Shown piece after piece: positions 1 through 8,840 of a DNA stretch of 64,000 bases; the stretch's first letter is position 1; each line of letters opens with the position of its first letter. The notes beneath the pieces were generated by a model. It saw only the letters and a program-made list of their open reading frames with translations. It was not told the DNA's origin and made no database searches. The position numbers were made by a program, and so were the translations under genes. Source of the DNA: Yeguia hominis (GTDB lineage Bacteria; Bacillota; Clostridia; Oscillospirales; Acutalibacteraceae); assembly GCF_014384705.1 (NCBI RefSeq), contig NZ_JACRSN010000003.1:1-64000 (forward strand). The letters run 5' to 3'.

Positions 1-251
1 TCGAAGGACACGCCCTTGAGCCGCGGCATATGGAGCGTGACATCGCCGGAGGTCGTGGTGAGGTTCCGGTCATAGTGGCCGCTGCGATAGCCCTGACGGG
101 CCTCGCTGCGCTCGCAGCGGGCCGCCTGCGTCAGGGACTCCGCCTCCTTTTCCAGCAGCTCGTTCAGGGTTTCTTCCGCGCTGCTTCGCACCAATTCCCT
201 GATCTACCCCTTGATTACTTCCTCGTTCAGCTGTACAATTTTCTCGGACAT
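1..251 (-). pseudogene. IS256-family (mutator-type) transposase, N-terminal fragment with nonsense codon
   Basis: The minus strand reads MSEKIVQLNEEVIKG, then a stop, then an in-frame continuation (IRELVRSS..., LNELLEKEAESLTQA, YRSGHYDRNLTT, GDVTLHMPRLKG). This matches the amino-terminal region of IS256-type DDE transposases, which act in cut-and-paste or copy-out transposition. The ATG at 251 sits 7-8 bases after a GGAGA ribosome binding site. Codon 16 (204-206) is TAG where CAG (Gln) would be expected, so the copy looks inactive unless the stop is read through. The gene runs off the left edge, so the catalytic DDE residues are not visible. Family assignment is from recognisable N-terminal motifs; the inactivation is direct from sequence. 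Confidence 0.8.
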
Positions 252-479
252 CGTTTGCTGTCTCCTTTCGAATGTTTGTGTTGTGACTTCATTCTACCAG
301 AGCCTGCAAGCGATGTCTTCTTTTTTGCTCGTTTCAATTTGCGCAACTTATCTTACCTTATCATATCGCCCTTGCAAGAATTCTGCGCGTACGCAAAAAA
401 ACGCGTGTCGGCTGCGGCAGGCCTTTCTGAAAAATTTGTGTTTTTCTGCTTTTTTGCCGGGGTTTTGCACGTTTGGAAA
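252..479. other. Intergenic region between IS fragment and alaS promoter
   Basis: AT-rich stretch with no convincing reading frame, RNA gene or repeat. It must hold the outer end of the IS256-type element, but with one end in view I could not place the terminal inverted repeat. Confidence 0.5.
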
Positions 480-508
480 TTGACAAAAAGAAGAAAACCG
501 CTTATAAT
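480..508 (+). promoter_or_regulatory. alaS sigma-A promoter
   Basis: TTGACA (480-485) and TATAAT (503-508) separated by 17 bases give a consensus vegetative promoter. Transcription would start near 515 and read the T-box leader. Confidence 0.85.
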
Positions 509-514
509 AAAACC

Positions 515-780
515 GAATTGTAAAATTGCAAAGACGATGGGGACAAAGAATCGGTTCGTGCTTTTCAGAGAGGCTGTTGCGGAGAATTCCGCGCTGTGAG
601 ACAGCCAGGCGGCGGCGGTTCCGGCCATCCTCTCCTGTGGCAAACTGCTGCAGCGTCCTGCGGCGAAGAGCCGCGGCGTTTCCCGCGTTAAGGGGTAAAG
701 TGGCGCGAAAATCGCGCAATTTGGGTGGTACCGCGGATTTCTCCGTCCCATGGCGGCGGGGAAGTCTTATTTTTTTGCAG
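515..780 (+). promoter_or_regulatory. T-box riboswitch (alanyl-tRNA responsive) leader of alaS
   Basis: The leader contains the hallmark T-box sequence TGGGTGGTACCGCGG at 722-736. It is followed by an intrinsic terminator: 739-747 pairs with 755-763, then a T-rich run at 768-776. Uncharged tRNA normally pairs with the T-box bulge and stabilises the antiterminator. The upstream part (about 530-630) has stem I features such as an AGAGAG-like stretch. The alanine specifier is probably GCG or GCT within 588-597, but I could not settle which without folding. Placement before alaS fits an alanine-specific T-box. Confidence 0.88.
739..776 (+). terminator. T-box regulated intrinsic terminator
   Basis: A nine-pair stem (739-747 with 755-763) around a short loop is followed by a T-rich tract. 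It lies directly after the T-box motif and would compete with the antiterminator. Confidence 0.8.
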
Positions 781-797
781 AAAAGGAGCTGGGCAGG

Positions 798-3440
798 ATG
801 CCAAATGAAATGCAGTGGACAGGGCTCAATGAGCTTCGGGAGAAGTTCCTCTCCTTCTTTGAGTCCAAGGGCCATTTGCGGCTGGGAAGTTTTTCGCTGG
901 TGCCGAAAAACGACAACAGCCTGTTGCTGATCAATTCCGGAATGGCGCCGATGAAAAAATACTTTACCGGTGAAGTGACGCCGCCGAGATCGCGCGTGAC
1001 GACTTGCCAGAAATGTATCCGCACGCCGGATATTGAGCGCGTCGGAATTACCGCACGGCACGGCACGTACTTTGAGATGCTCGGAAACTTCTCTTTCGGG
1101 GATTACTTCAAAGAGGAAGCCATTCCGTGGGCATGGGAATTTTGTACGGAAGTGCTGCATATGCCGCAGGACAAGCTCTGGGTAACGGTGTATCAGGACG
1201 ATGACGAGACCGTCAAAATCTGGACGGACAAGGTCGGGATTCCGGCGGAGCGCATTGTCCGGATGGGCAAAGAAGACAACTTCTGGGAGCACGGCCCCGG
1301 CGCCTGCGGACCCTGCTCGGAGATTTACTTTGACCGCGGACCGGAACACGGCTGCGGCTCGCCAGACTGTAAAGTCGGCTGTGAATGCGACCGGTATGTC
1401 GAATTTTGGAACGTCGTATTTTCGCAGTTTAACAGCGACGGCAAAGGAAACTACACCTTGCTGGAGCACCCGAATATCGACACCGGAATGGGACTTGAGC
1501 GTCTTGCCTGCATTATGCAGGGCGTGGATAACCTCTTCCTCGTCGATACCGTGCGCAATATTATGAAGCACGTTTCCCGGATTTCCGGCGTGGAATACGG
1601 CGCCGGAGAAAAGAGCGACATTTCGCTGCGCGTGGTTACGGATCATATCCGCAGCACGACCTTCATGATCGGCGATGGCGTTATGCCGTCGAACGAAGGA
1701 CGCGGCTACGTTCTGCGCCGTCTGCTGCGCCGTGCAGCGCGTCACGGCCGTCTGCTCGGCATCAAGCGTCCCTTCCTCGCCGAGGTTGCAGAGACGGTCA
1801 TTGCGGAGAACGAGGGCGCATATCCGGAGCTGCGCGAAAAGCAGGATATGATCCTGAAAATCATCGCAAACGAAGAAGAGAGTTTCTCCCGCACCATCGA
1901 CAAGGGATTGCAGATTCTCGAATCCTTTATTGAACGCGCGGACACCAAGGTGCTTTCCGGCGACGACGCGTTCCTGCTCAATGATACCTATGGCTTCCCG
2001 CTCGATCTGACCAAGGAAATCCTCGCGGAACGCGGAATGACGGTCGACGAAGAGACCTTCCACCAGCGGATGCTGGAACAGAAAGAGCGCGCGCGTGCGG
2101 CGCGGAAAAACGCCGGCGCGGACGCCTGGGCGGGCGAAGCGGATCTGCTGGACGATACCGCGGCGACTGCGTTCCTCGGCTATGAGGTTCTGGAAGCAGA
2201 CGCGAAAATCCTGGCGATGATCCGGGACGGCGAGCGCGTGAGCACCGTGTCCGCCGGAGATGAGGCGGTGTTTGTGCTGGATCGGACGCCGTTTTATGCT
2301 GAGAGCGGCGGCCAGGTCGGCGATACCGGCGTCATCGAACACGACGGCGCACAGGCCGGTGTGACGGATACCGTCAAGAATCATAACGGAATTTTCCTGC
2401 ATAAAGCGACCGTCACGGCGGGCACCTTTACCGTCGGGGATTCTGTCTCGGCAAAGGTTGAGAAAGAACGCCGGATGGCGATTATGCGCAACCATACGGC
2501 GGCGCATTTGCTGCAGGCGGCTTTGCGGAAGGTGCTCGGCACCCATGTGGAGCAGGCCGGCCAGCTGGTCAATGCCCAGCATGTCCGGTTTGACTTTACG
2601 CACTTCTCCGCGCTGACGGCAGAAGAACTGCAGAAAGTCGAATCGCTTGTCAACCAGGAAATCATGAGCTTTACCGTGGTTGACAGCAGAGAAATGCCGA
2701 TCGAAGAGGCCAAAAAGCTCGGCGCAATGGCGCTCTTTGGTGAAAAATACGGCAATATTGTCCGCGTGGTGCGCGCCGGAGCGTATTCGCTCGAGTTCTG
2801 CGGCGGAACGCATGTGGACAATACCGCGAAGCTTGGCCTGTTTAAGATCGTGTCGGAAGGCTCCGTTGCGGCAGGTGTCCGTCGGATCGAGGCGGTAACG
2901 GGTACCGGCGTGCTGGCGCTGCTGGAAAAGGAACAGAAAATCCTGCAGGATACCGTTTCTGCCCTGCGCCTGAACAGCACAGCGGAGCTTGCCGGAAAGG
3001 CAGCGCAGATGAGCGCGGATTTGAAAGAAAAAGACCGTGTTATCGAGTCGCTCAATGCGAAGATTGCGGGCATGCAGTCTGCGGGCCTTTTGGATCGCGC
3101 GAAAGCGGTCAACGGCCTGAAAGTGATGGCGGCTTCCTTTGGCGGCGCTTCTGCGGATTCGCTGCGCGCAATGTGCGATGAACTTCGCCAGTCGCATGCG
3201 GATGCGGTGGCCGTGCTTGCCGGCGTCGACGGTGAAAAAGTAACCTTTGCAGTTGCGGTCGGAAAAGACGCGCAGCAAAAGGGTGCAAATGCCGGAAAAA
3301 TTGCCCGCGCAGCGGCTCAGGCGGCCGGCGGAAACGGCGGCGGACGTCCTGATTTTGCAATGGCGGGCGCGAAAAAGCCGGATCAGGTCGGCGCGGCGCT
3401 GGATGCAGCGGTTGCGGCGGTTGCAGAGATGACGAAATAA
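798..3440 (+). CDS. alaS: Alanyl-tRNA synthetase
   Basis: Charges tRNA-Ala and edits mischarged Ser/Gly-tRNA in the cytoplasm. The protein is 880 residues, the normal family length. The class II catalytic core is N-terminal (motif around MAPMKKYF). The editing domain zinc ligands are visible as NHTAAH (H566, H570) and CGGTH (C668, H672). A DHHA1-type oligomerisation domain lies at the C-terminus (GGGRPDFAMAG). The ATG at 798 is chosen because AGGAGCT lies 8 bases before it; the longer upstream frame runs through the terminator. Regulation is by the T-box leader. The HIT gene follows after 42 bases on the same strand. Confidence 0.98.
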   Translation: MPNEMQWTGLNELREKFLSFFESKGHLRLGSFSLVPKNDNSLLLINSGMAPMKKYFTGEVTPPRSRVTTCQKCIRTPDIERVGITARHGTYFEMLGNFSFGDYFKEEAIPWAWEFCTEVLHMPQDKLWVTVYQDDDETVKIWTDKVGIPAERIVRMGKEDNFWEHGPGACGPCSEIYFDRGPEHGCGSPDCKVGCECDRYVEFWNVVFSQFNSDGKGNYTLLEHPNIDTGMGLERLACIMQGVDNLFLVDTVRNIMKHVSRISGVEYGAGEKSDISLRVVTDHIRSTTFMIGDGVMPSNEGRGYVLRRLLRRAARHGRLLGIKRPFLAEVAETVIAENEGAYPELREKQDMILKIIANEEESFSRTIDKGLQILESFIERADTKVLSGDDAFLLNDTYGFPLDLTKEILAERGMTVDEETFHQRMLEQKERARAARKNAGADAWAGEADLLDDTAATAFLGYEVLEADAKILAMIRDGERVSTVSAGDEAVFVLDRTPFYAESGGQVGDTGVIEHDGAQAGVTDTVKNHNGIFLHKATVTAGTFTVGDSVSAKVEKERRMAIMRNHTAAHLLQAALRKVLGTHVEQAGQLVNAQHVRFDFTHFSALTAEELQKVESLVNQEIMSFTVVDSREMPIEEAKKLGAMALFGEKYGNIVRVVRAGAYSLEFCGGTHVDNTAKLGLFKIVSEGSVAAGVRRIEAVTGTGVLALLEKEQKILQDTVSALRLNSTAELAGKAAQMSADLKEKDRVIESLNAKIAGMQSAGLLDRAKAVNGLKVMAASFGGASADSLRAMCDELRQSHADAVAVLAGVDGEKVTFAVAVGKDAQQKGANAGKIARAAAQAAGGNGGGRPDFAMAGAKKPDQVGAALDAAVAAVAEMTK

Positions 3441-3482
3441 CGAGATACCCGGAAAAATCGTCAAACGAAAGGGGGAACCGAT

Positions 3483-3821
3483 ATGGATTGCATTTTTTGC
3501 AAAATTGCAGCGAAAGAGATCCCTTCGAATCTGGTTTATGAAGATGAACAGGTCTGTGCGTTTTACGACCTGGATCCGCAGGCGCCGGTGCATGTGCTGA
3601 TCATCCCGAAAGCACACATTGCTTCCGCACAGGAGATTACGCCGGAAAACAGCGCGGCGGTTGCGCATATTTTTGAAGTTGCGGCAAAACTCGCGGCGGA
3701 TTTGGGTCTGGAAAACGGATTTCGAATTGTCAATAATTGCGGAAAAGACGGCCAGCAGACGGTGCAGCATCTGCATTTCCACCTGCTCGGCGGACGTCAG
3801 ATGCAGTGGCCGCCCGGCTGA
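3483..3821 (+). CDS. HIT family (histidine triad) nucleotide-binding protein
   Basis: A 112-residue HINT-type nucleoside phosphoramidase/hydrolase. The histidine triad is visible as QHLHFHLLGG (H96, H98, H100), and the N-terminal pair C3/C6 resembles the zinc site of many HIT proteins. The family hydrolyses AMP-linked lysine or sulfate adducts; the in vivo substrate is generally unknown. The ATG at 3483 follows AAAGGGGG. It sits between alaS and a phosphoribosyltransferase gene and may be co-transcribed with alaS. Confidence 0.93.
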   Translation: MDCIFCKIAAKEIPSNLVYEDEQVCAFYDLDPQAPVHVLIIPKAHIASAQEITPENSAAVAHIFEVAAKLAADLGLENGFRIVNNCGKDGQQTVQHLHFHLLGGRQMQWPPG

Positions 3822-3867
3822 TCCGGACGGGTACTTGGCGTGAATTTTTGGAAAGGTTGAGTTAGGA

Positions 3868-4413
3868 TTGCAGGACGTATATAAAATGACCATTGCGGGC
3901 TGTGAGCGCGAGCTTCCGATTTGCCCGATTAGCGACACGCTGGACATCGCCGGATTTGTGATGTTCGGAGATGTGGAAATTACGGAAAAGGTAGCACAGG
4001 CGCTACTTGCAAAGTGCCCGGAGCACGACGTTGTGATCACGGCGGAATCCAAAGGCATTCCGCTTGCGTATGAAATGGCACGGATCGGCTGCCGCCGGTA
4101 CGTGGTCGCGCGGAAAGGCATCAAAGCCTATATGCGCAACCCGATCCATGTAGAGGTCAAGTCGATCACGACGGATCATATTCAGAAGCTGTATCTTTCA
4201 GAGGACGACTGTGCCGCGCTGAAAGAGAAGCGGATCCTGATCGTCGATGACGTTATCAGCACCGGAGAGTCGCTTGCTGCGCTCGAGGAGCTGCTTGCGC
4301 AGATCGGCGGCAATGTGGTGGGACGCGCCTGCGTTCTTGCTGAAGGAGACGCCGCAGAGCGCGACGATATTCTCTTTTTGGAGCCGTTGCCGCTCTTCTT
4401 CAAAGAAAAATAA
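3868..4413 (+). CDS. Type I phosphoribosyltransferase family protein (apt-like)
   Basis: A 181-residue protein with the PRPP-binding signature ILIVDDVISTGES near residues 120-135, followed by a short C-terminal lobe. Type I phosphoribosyltransferases use PRPP to make nucleotides. The sequence is closest in style to adenine phosphoribosyltransferase-like proteins, but I cannot assign adenine specificity. The chosen start is TTG at 3868 with GAAAGG 11-17 bases upstream; an ATG at 3886 is the alternative and would remove six residues. A terminator follows at 4422-4460. Confidence 0.85.
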   Translation: MQDVYKMTIAGCERELPICPISDTLDIAGFVMFGDVEITEKVAQALLAKCPEHDVVITAESKGIPLAYEMARIGCRRYVVARKGIKAYMRNPIHVEVKSITTDHIQKLYLSEDDCAALKEKRILIVDDVISTGESLAALEELLAQIGGNVVGRACVLAEGDAAERDDILFLEPLPLFFKEK

Positions 4414-4421
4414 ACGGGCTC

Positions 4422-4460
4422 AAAGGCCGCCGATGGGAGAATCCTGTTTGGCGGCTTTTT
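4422..4460 (+). terminator. Intrinsic terminator after the phosphoribosyltransferase gene
   Basis: AAAGGCCGCC (4422-4431) pairs with GGCGGCTTT (from 4450) and ends in a short T run. It closes the alaS-HIT-PRT unit. Confidence 0.75.
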
Positions 4461-4623
4461 GGTACGCGGGACAAGCGGATTCTCTGTTCGCGTCCGGAGA
4501 CGCTTTTACGGGCGCCGGAGGCTGCATAAAAGTGTGCGAAATTTAAAATATGCAACCATACGGCAGCATTTCTAAAAAATGTATTTGGGAAGCAGCCAAA
4601 AGCAGGTGGAAAGGAGAGGGCCA

Positions 4624-6924
4624 ATGCGAAAGGTTTGGAACAATCCTGCCGAGCGTAAAAACCCGGCGGCGTCTGCGTCTAAATTGGAGCGGCCGCTGAT
4701 GCTGATCGGATTTTCCTATCTCGCGGCGCTGCTTGCAGCAGTCGTGTTTGGAAAACAAGCCGCGGTTATTCTGGCAATCGTCTGCATGGCGCTGTGCCTT
4801 TTTACGCTTCTTTTCAGACCCACTCGGCTGGGCCGGGTCTTTCCGGTTGTGTTTCTGACGCTTGCAGCTGCATTTTTTGTCTTCTTCGTGTACCATACCC
4901 GGTGGATTGCACCTGCGGAAACGCTTGCCGGTGCGGATGCAGAGGTGAGCGGAACGCTCTGCGAGCTGCCGGAAGCGCGGTACGGAAAGTATTACTATGA
5001 ACTGGATATCGATACGATTGCGCTTGCGGATGCGCCGCATGTTTCGAAACTCCGCTTTTCTTCGAAGCGTCTCCTGCCGGCCGAGCCGTATGACCGGATT
5101 ACCTGCCGTCTGCATTTTTATCTGCCGGCCAAGGGCGAGGGATATTCCTCACGCGCCTATTATGCGTCCAAAGGCATCCCGATTCTGGCGTATTTAAACG
5201 AATTTACAGAACCGCAATACGAACCCGCCGGAAAAAAGCCGCTGTATGCGTATGCGCTGCAGCTTCGGCAAAAGACGGAGAACGCCCTGTTTTCCATGCT
5301 GCCCGATGCGCAGGCAGGACTGCTCAGCGGTGTTCTTCTCGGAGACAAGTCGTCGGTTCCGGAAGAGACCATCGACGATTTCCGCCGGGTCGGGGCTTCC
5401 CATCTTTTGGCGGTTTCCGGTTTGCATCTGACGGCGCTGCTTGCAGCGCTGATGGTCTTTTTGCGAAAGCTTCACCTGCCGGAACCGCTTTGCGCGGGAA
5501 TCTGTATGATGGGCGTTGTAGTGTTTATGGCGGTGACCGGGTTTACGGCTTCGGTTCTGCGCAGCGGAATCATGTACTTGATTTTCCTGTTTGCGCAGAT
5601 TGTAAACCGGAAAGCGGATTCCCTTTCGTCCTTAGGCGCCGCAGTTCTGATTTTGTGCCTGCGTTCGCCGTATGCGGCGGCGGATGTCGGTCTGCTGCTT
5701 TCGGTGATGGCGACGCTCGGCATGATTTTGTTTTCCGCCCGGCTGCAGAACTGGATGAAAAATTGGGTTTCGCCGGAGAAGCGGCCGCGCGTTCTGCGGC
5801 GCGTTTTTGAGGTGCTGATTTCGGTGCTCAGCGGAACGTTGGCGTCGCTTGCGCTGACGCTTCCCGTTACGATTCTCCTTTTCGGCGAAGTTTCCCTAGT
5901 CGCGCCGGTGTCGAATTTGTTTTTGCTGGAGCCTTCCTCCTGGATGCTGGAGCTGACGGCGGTTTCGGCAATCCTTTATCAAATTCCGTTTGTCGGCGCT
6001 GTTTTGGCTCCCGTTTTTGCGGTGCCCGCCGGATGGCTTGCGTCGTACATGATGTGGATTAGCCGAACGCTTGCGAAAATTCCCTATGCCAGCGTTCCGA
6101 CAACGTACGGATTTGTCCTATTTTGGCTGGCGGCGACTGCGCTGCTGGCGGGTCTTTGTCTGCTTCTGTCCGGCGGTGTGCGCATGCGCCGGATCGCGGC
6201 TGTGCTTTCCGTTTGCATTTTGGCCGGTGGAATCGGGTCGTTCCTTCTTTCCAGAGCCGGCACGACACGGATTGTGATCGCGGACACCGGAAATGAACTC
6301 TGCGCAGTCGTCTCGAAAGACGGAGAAGGCGTCCTGATCGGCTGCGGCGGCTTCTCCGAAAAAACGGCACAGACAATTTTTTCGGAAGCGGGCGTGCGCA
6401 GGCTGCGCGGAATCGCAGTGCTGGAGGACAGCTATCAGGAGTATCAGACAGCAACGGCCATGCTGGAAGAAGATCCGTCTTTCCTGATGCTTCGGCAAGG
6501 CGTTTATCTCGACGGATATACGGAGCGCAATTTGCGGGATCGTGCAGAAGCGGCGGGTTGTGACTTGACAGATACCGCTCCGTTATGGGATGATAAAAGC
6601 GTAACCTTCCTGGAAGCCGGAAAAGGATCGGCGGTGCTTCTGCATACGGATGCTGCAGACATCCTGTTCTGCGGAGCGCATGCAGACCTTTCTTTGCTGT
6701 CGGATGCGGCTGCCTGCGCCGATGTGCTGGTCTGCACGGAAACTGTGGAGCATGCATCCCGATGCGCGCCGGCCTATACGATCCTCAGTGCGTACCGGGA
6801 TACCGCAGAGGCGTGGATGCAATCCGCCGGAGAAAATTCCGGATGGATGACGGCAACCGGCGGGGAAGGCGACCTTGTCATCACACTCAAAGAAGAAACC
6901 TATACGATCGGAAGGGAACGCTGA
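4624..6924 (+). CDS. comEC: ComEC/Rec2-family DNA internalisation membrane protein with degenerate C-terminal domain
   Basis: A 766-residue polytopic membrane protein. Order: two to three N-terminal membrane segments, a DUF4131-like soluble domain, then the ComEC/Rec2 competence domain with the VGASHLLAVSGLHLT motif and many transmembrane helices. The soluble C-terminal domain starts around TTRIVIADTGNE. ComEC forms the channel for single-stranded DNA uptake. The C-terminal domain has the outline of a metallo-beta-lactamase fold, but the expected HxHxDH motif is replaced (region LEDSYQEY), so it looks catalytically dead. The ATG at 4624 is chosen for its AAGGAGAGGG site; an upstream in-frame ATG at 4579 lacks one. 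The gene overlaps holA by one base (TGATG). Confidence 0.92.
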   Translation: MRKVWNNPAERKNPAASASKLERPLMLIGFSYLAALLAAVVFGKQAAVILAIVCMALCLFTLLFRPTRLGRVFPVVFLTLAAAFFVFFVYHTRWIAPAETLAGADAEVSGTLCELPEARYGKYYYELDIDTIALADAPHVSKLRFSSKRLLPAEPYDRITCRLHFYLPAKGEGYSSRAYYASKGIPILAYLNEFTEPQYEPAGKKPLYAYALQLRQKTENALFSMLPDAQAGLLSGVLLGDKSSVPEETIDDFRRVGASHLLAVSGLHLTALLAALMVFLRKLHLPEPLCAGICMMGVVVFMAVTGFTASVLRSGIMYLIFLFAQIVNRKADSLSSLGAAVLILCLRSPYAAADVGLLLSVMATLGMILFSARLQNWMKNWVSPEKRPRVLRRVFEVLISVLSGTLASLALTLPVTILLFGEVSLVAPVSNLFLLEPSSWMLELTAVSAILYQIPFVGAVLAPVFAVPAGWLASYMMWISRTLAKIPYASVPTTYGFVLFWLAATALLAGLCLLLSGGVRMRRIAAVLSVCILAGGIGSFLLSRAGTTRIVIADTGNELCAVVSKDGEGVLIGCGGFSEKTAQTIFSEAGVRRLRGIAVLEDSYQEYQTATAMLEEDPSFLMLRQGVYLDGYTERNLRDRAEAAGCDLTDTAPLWDDKSVTFLEAGKGSAVLLHTDAADILFCGAHADLSLLSDAAACADVLVCTETVEHASRCAPAYTILSAYRDTAEAWMQSAGENSGWMTATGGEGDLVITLKEETYTIGRER

Positions 6925-7958
6925 TGCCGGAAATTTCAGAAAGCGAACTGAAAAAACAGATCGATACCATGCGCCTGGAGCGCTTATATGTCCTGTTCGG
7001 GGATGAGTCTTACTTTGTTGCGAAACACGCGGAACGCCTGATTGCCAAAGCGGCAGGGCAGCAGTTCCCGGATTTTAATTTGCAGCGCTTTTCCGGGCTG
7101 GATGTCTCTATCGATGCCGTGAGCGACGCCGTCGCGACGCTGCCGTTTTTGGCGGAACGAAAATGCGTTGCGGTGCGGAACTGGAACCCGGAGGCCTTTT
7201 CTGCGGAGGAGACGGCCAAATGGAAAAAGCTGCTTACGGAAATTCCCGAAACCACCGTACTGGTTCTATATAGCCCGGCCATCCGGGTGGAACGAAAAAA
7301 ATCCGCCAAATGGAAGTCGTTTTTGACGCTTGCCGCCAAAAACGGCGCGGTAGTGGAGTGCAAAAAACGCGATTCTGCGGAGATCGAAAAGCTTCTGTGC
7401 GCATATGCGGCCAAGCAGGGCTGCACGCTGTCTAGACGGGAGGCAGGGCTGCTGATGGAGCTTTGCGGCAATGATCTGCAGACGCTGTTGCATGAAACGG
7501 AAAAGCTTTGCGCCTATACCAAAGAAGGCGAAATTACACGCGAGACGATTGACCAGGTCGCGGTGCGCAATGCGGAGACAACCGTGTTTCTGCTTGCCAA
7601 GGCGCTGGTTGCGGGCAACAGCGACCGGGCGTATGCGCTGCTCGAGACCCTTCTGCAGCAGAATGAAAAGCCGGTGACGATCCTTGCGGTGCTTGCCTCG
7701 TCGTATCTGGATTTGTACCGTGTGAAGGCGGCTCTGGAAGGCGGAGGCGGCGCGGAGCTTCCGGCCAAAGTATTTGACTACCGCGGAAAAGAGTTCCGGC
7801 TGCGCGCTGCGGAGCGCGACGTGCGGGGCGTTTCGATGGAAACGCTGCGCGCAAGCCTGCAGGCGCTTTTGGAAACGGATCTGGCGCTCAAGTCCTCGGC
7901 GGCCGACGGACGGATCCTTTTGGAAAAACTGTTTGCAAGGCTCTTTTTGCTGCGATAA
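6924..7958 (+). CDS. holA: DNA polymerase III subunit delta
   Basis: A 344-residue clamp-loader subunit that opens the beta clamp for the replicative polymerase. N-terminal sequence RLYVLFGDESYFVAKHAERL, then NLQRFSG and TLPFLAERKCVAVRNW, matches the HolA family, including the region that contacts the clamp. Length is typical. The start overlaps the comEC stop as TGATG, so translation is probably coupled. comEC-holA adjacency is conserved in Firmicutes; the usual next gene rpsT is absent here and rnmV follows instead. Confidence 0.95.
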   Translation: MPEISESELKKQIDTMRLERLYVLFGDESYFVAKHAERLIAKAAGQQFPDFNLQRFSGLDVSIDAVSDAVATLPFLAERKCVAVRNWNPEAFSAEETAKWKKLLTEIPETTVLVLYSPAIRVERKKSAKWKSFLTLAAKNGAVVECKKRDSAEIEKLLCAYAAKQGCTLSRREAGLLMELCGNDLQTLLHETEKLCAYTKEGEITRETIDQVAVRNAETTVFLLAKALVAGNSDRAYALLETLLQQNEKPVTILAVLASSYLDLYRVKAALEGGGGAELPAKVFDYRGKEFRLRAAERDVRGVSMETLRASLQALLETDLALKSSAADGRILLEKLFARLFLLR

Positions 7959-7973
7959 AAGGGAGGGCGCATT

Positions 7974-8588
7974 GTGCTGCGAATCAAAGAAGCGGTCATC
8001 GTAGAGGGAAAATACGACAAAATTAAGCTTTCGTCTCTGATCGACGCGCTGATTATCGAGACGAACGGATTCGGCATTTTTAAAGACCGGCAAAAGCGCG
8101 CGCTGATTCAGCGGCTTGCCAAAACAAGGGGCATCCTCGTGATTACAGACAGCGACGGCGCAGGATTTGTCATTCGGAACCATCTGGCCGGACTGGTTCC
8201 GCCCGGCACGGTGAAGCACGCCTATATTCCGGAATTGCGCGGCAAAGAAGCGCGAAAGGAGAAGCCCTCAAAGGAAGGATTACTCGGTGTCGAGGGCGTG
8301 CCGAAGGAGGTTTTGCTGCAGGCGCTGTCTCGCGCCGGCGTATTGTGCGAAGACGGCGCGCAGGAAACCTGTGCGCCGAAAGCGGCCATCACAAAGGGCG
8401 ATTTATACGAAGCGGGACTCACCGGCAGCGAAAACAGCGCGGCACGCCGCCAGAAATTGCTTGCTGCTCTGCAGCTTCCGCAAAAGCTTTCGACCAACGG
8501 GATGCTTTCGGTTCTCAATTTTCTCCTGACCCGCGAGGAATTTTGGGCGCAGATTGCGTCGGTTTTTGGAAATTCTACAGAAAAATGA
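7974..8588 (+). CDS. rnmV: Ribonuclease M5-like toprim protein (5S rRNA maturase family)
   Basis: A 204-residue protein with an N-terminal toprim domain: AVIVEGKYDK supplies the acidic residue and LVITDSDGAGF the DxD motif. A DUF4093-type C-terminal part follows. The RnmV family trims 5S rRNA precursors with help from ribosomal protein L18. The GTG at 7974 follows GGGAGGG by 7-8 bases; a TTG overlaps one base upstream in another frame. It lies 15 bases after holA and is probably in the same transcript. Confidence 0.9.
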   Translation: MLRIKEAVIVEGKYDKIKLSSLIDALIIETNGFGIFKDRQKRALIQRLAKTRGILVITDSDGAGFVIRNHLAGLVPPGTVKHAYIPELRGKEARKEKPSKEGLLGVEGVPKEVLLQALSRAGVLCEDGAQETCAPKAAITKGDLYEAGLTGSENSAARRQKLLAALQLPQKLSTNGMLSVLNFLLTREEFWAQIASVFGNSTEK

Positions 8589-8598
8589 AAAATACTAC

Positions 8599-8627
8599 TT
8601 GACTTGAATCATGATAAATGCTATAAT
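8599..8627 (+). promoter_or_regulatory. tRNA-Leu promoter
   Basis: TTGACT (8599-8604), 17-base spacer, TATAAT (8622-8627). It lies just after rnmV and about 85 bases before the mature tRNA, leaving a 5' leader of around 80 bases. Confidence 0.8.
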
Positions 8628-8713
8628 AAATCTCGCTGATTCGGTACTGGATCGAAAACGGATCCTTTCTGACGGCGGAAAAGGTGGAGCGGCGATTCAG
8701 CTTCCACGAATAT

Positions 8714-8797
8714 GCGCGAGTGCTGGAACTGGCAGACAGGCACGTTTGAGGGGCGTGTGTCTACGACGTACGGGTTCAAGTCCCGTCTCGCGCACCA
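8714..8797 (+). tRNA. tRNA-Leu (anticodon GAG)
   Basis: 84 bases with encoded CCA. Acceptor stem GCGCGAG pairs with CTCGCGC. The anticodon stem CACGT/GCGTG encloses the loop TTGAGGG with anticodon GAG (codons CTC/CTT). A long variable arm typical of tRNA-Leu precedes the T arm GGGTTCAAGTCCC. Confidence 0.95.
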
Positions 8798-8804
8798 GAT
8801 GATG

Positions 8805-8840
8805 GAACCTCTGTATCCAATGGATGCAGAGGTTTTCGTT
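8805..8840 (+). terminator. Terminator of tRNA-Leu
   Basis: AACCTCTG (8806-8813) pairs with CAGAGGTT (8827-8834), with extra inner pairing of ATCCA/TGGAT, followed by TTCGTT. Confidence 0.75.

Noticed and set aside
348..4124. Very long minus-strand open frame opposite alaS
   Set aside because: Antisense shadow of alaS, HIT and PRT genes; no family motif or ribosome binding site, and the real genes on the plus strand are unmistakable.
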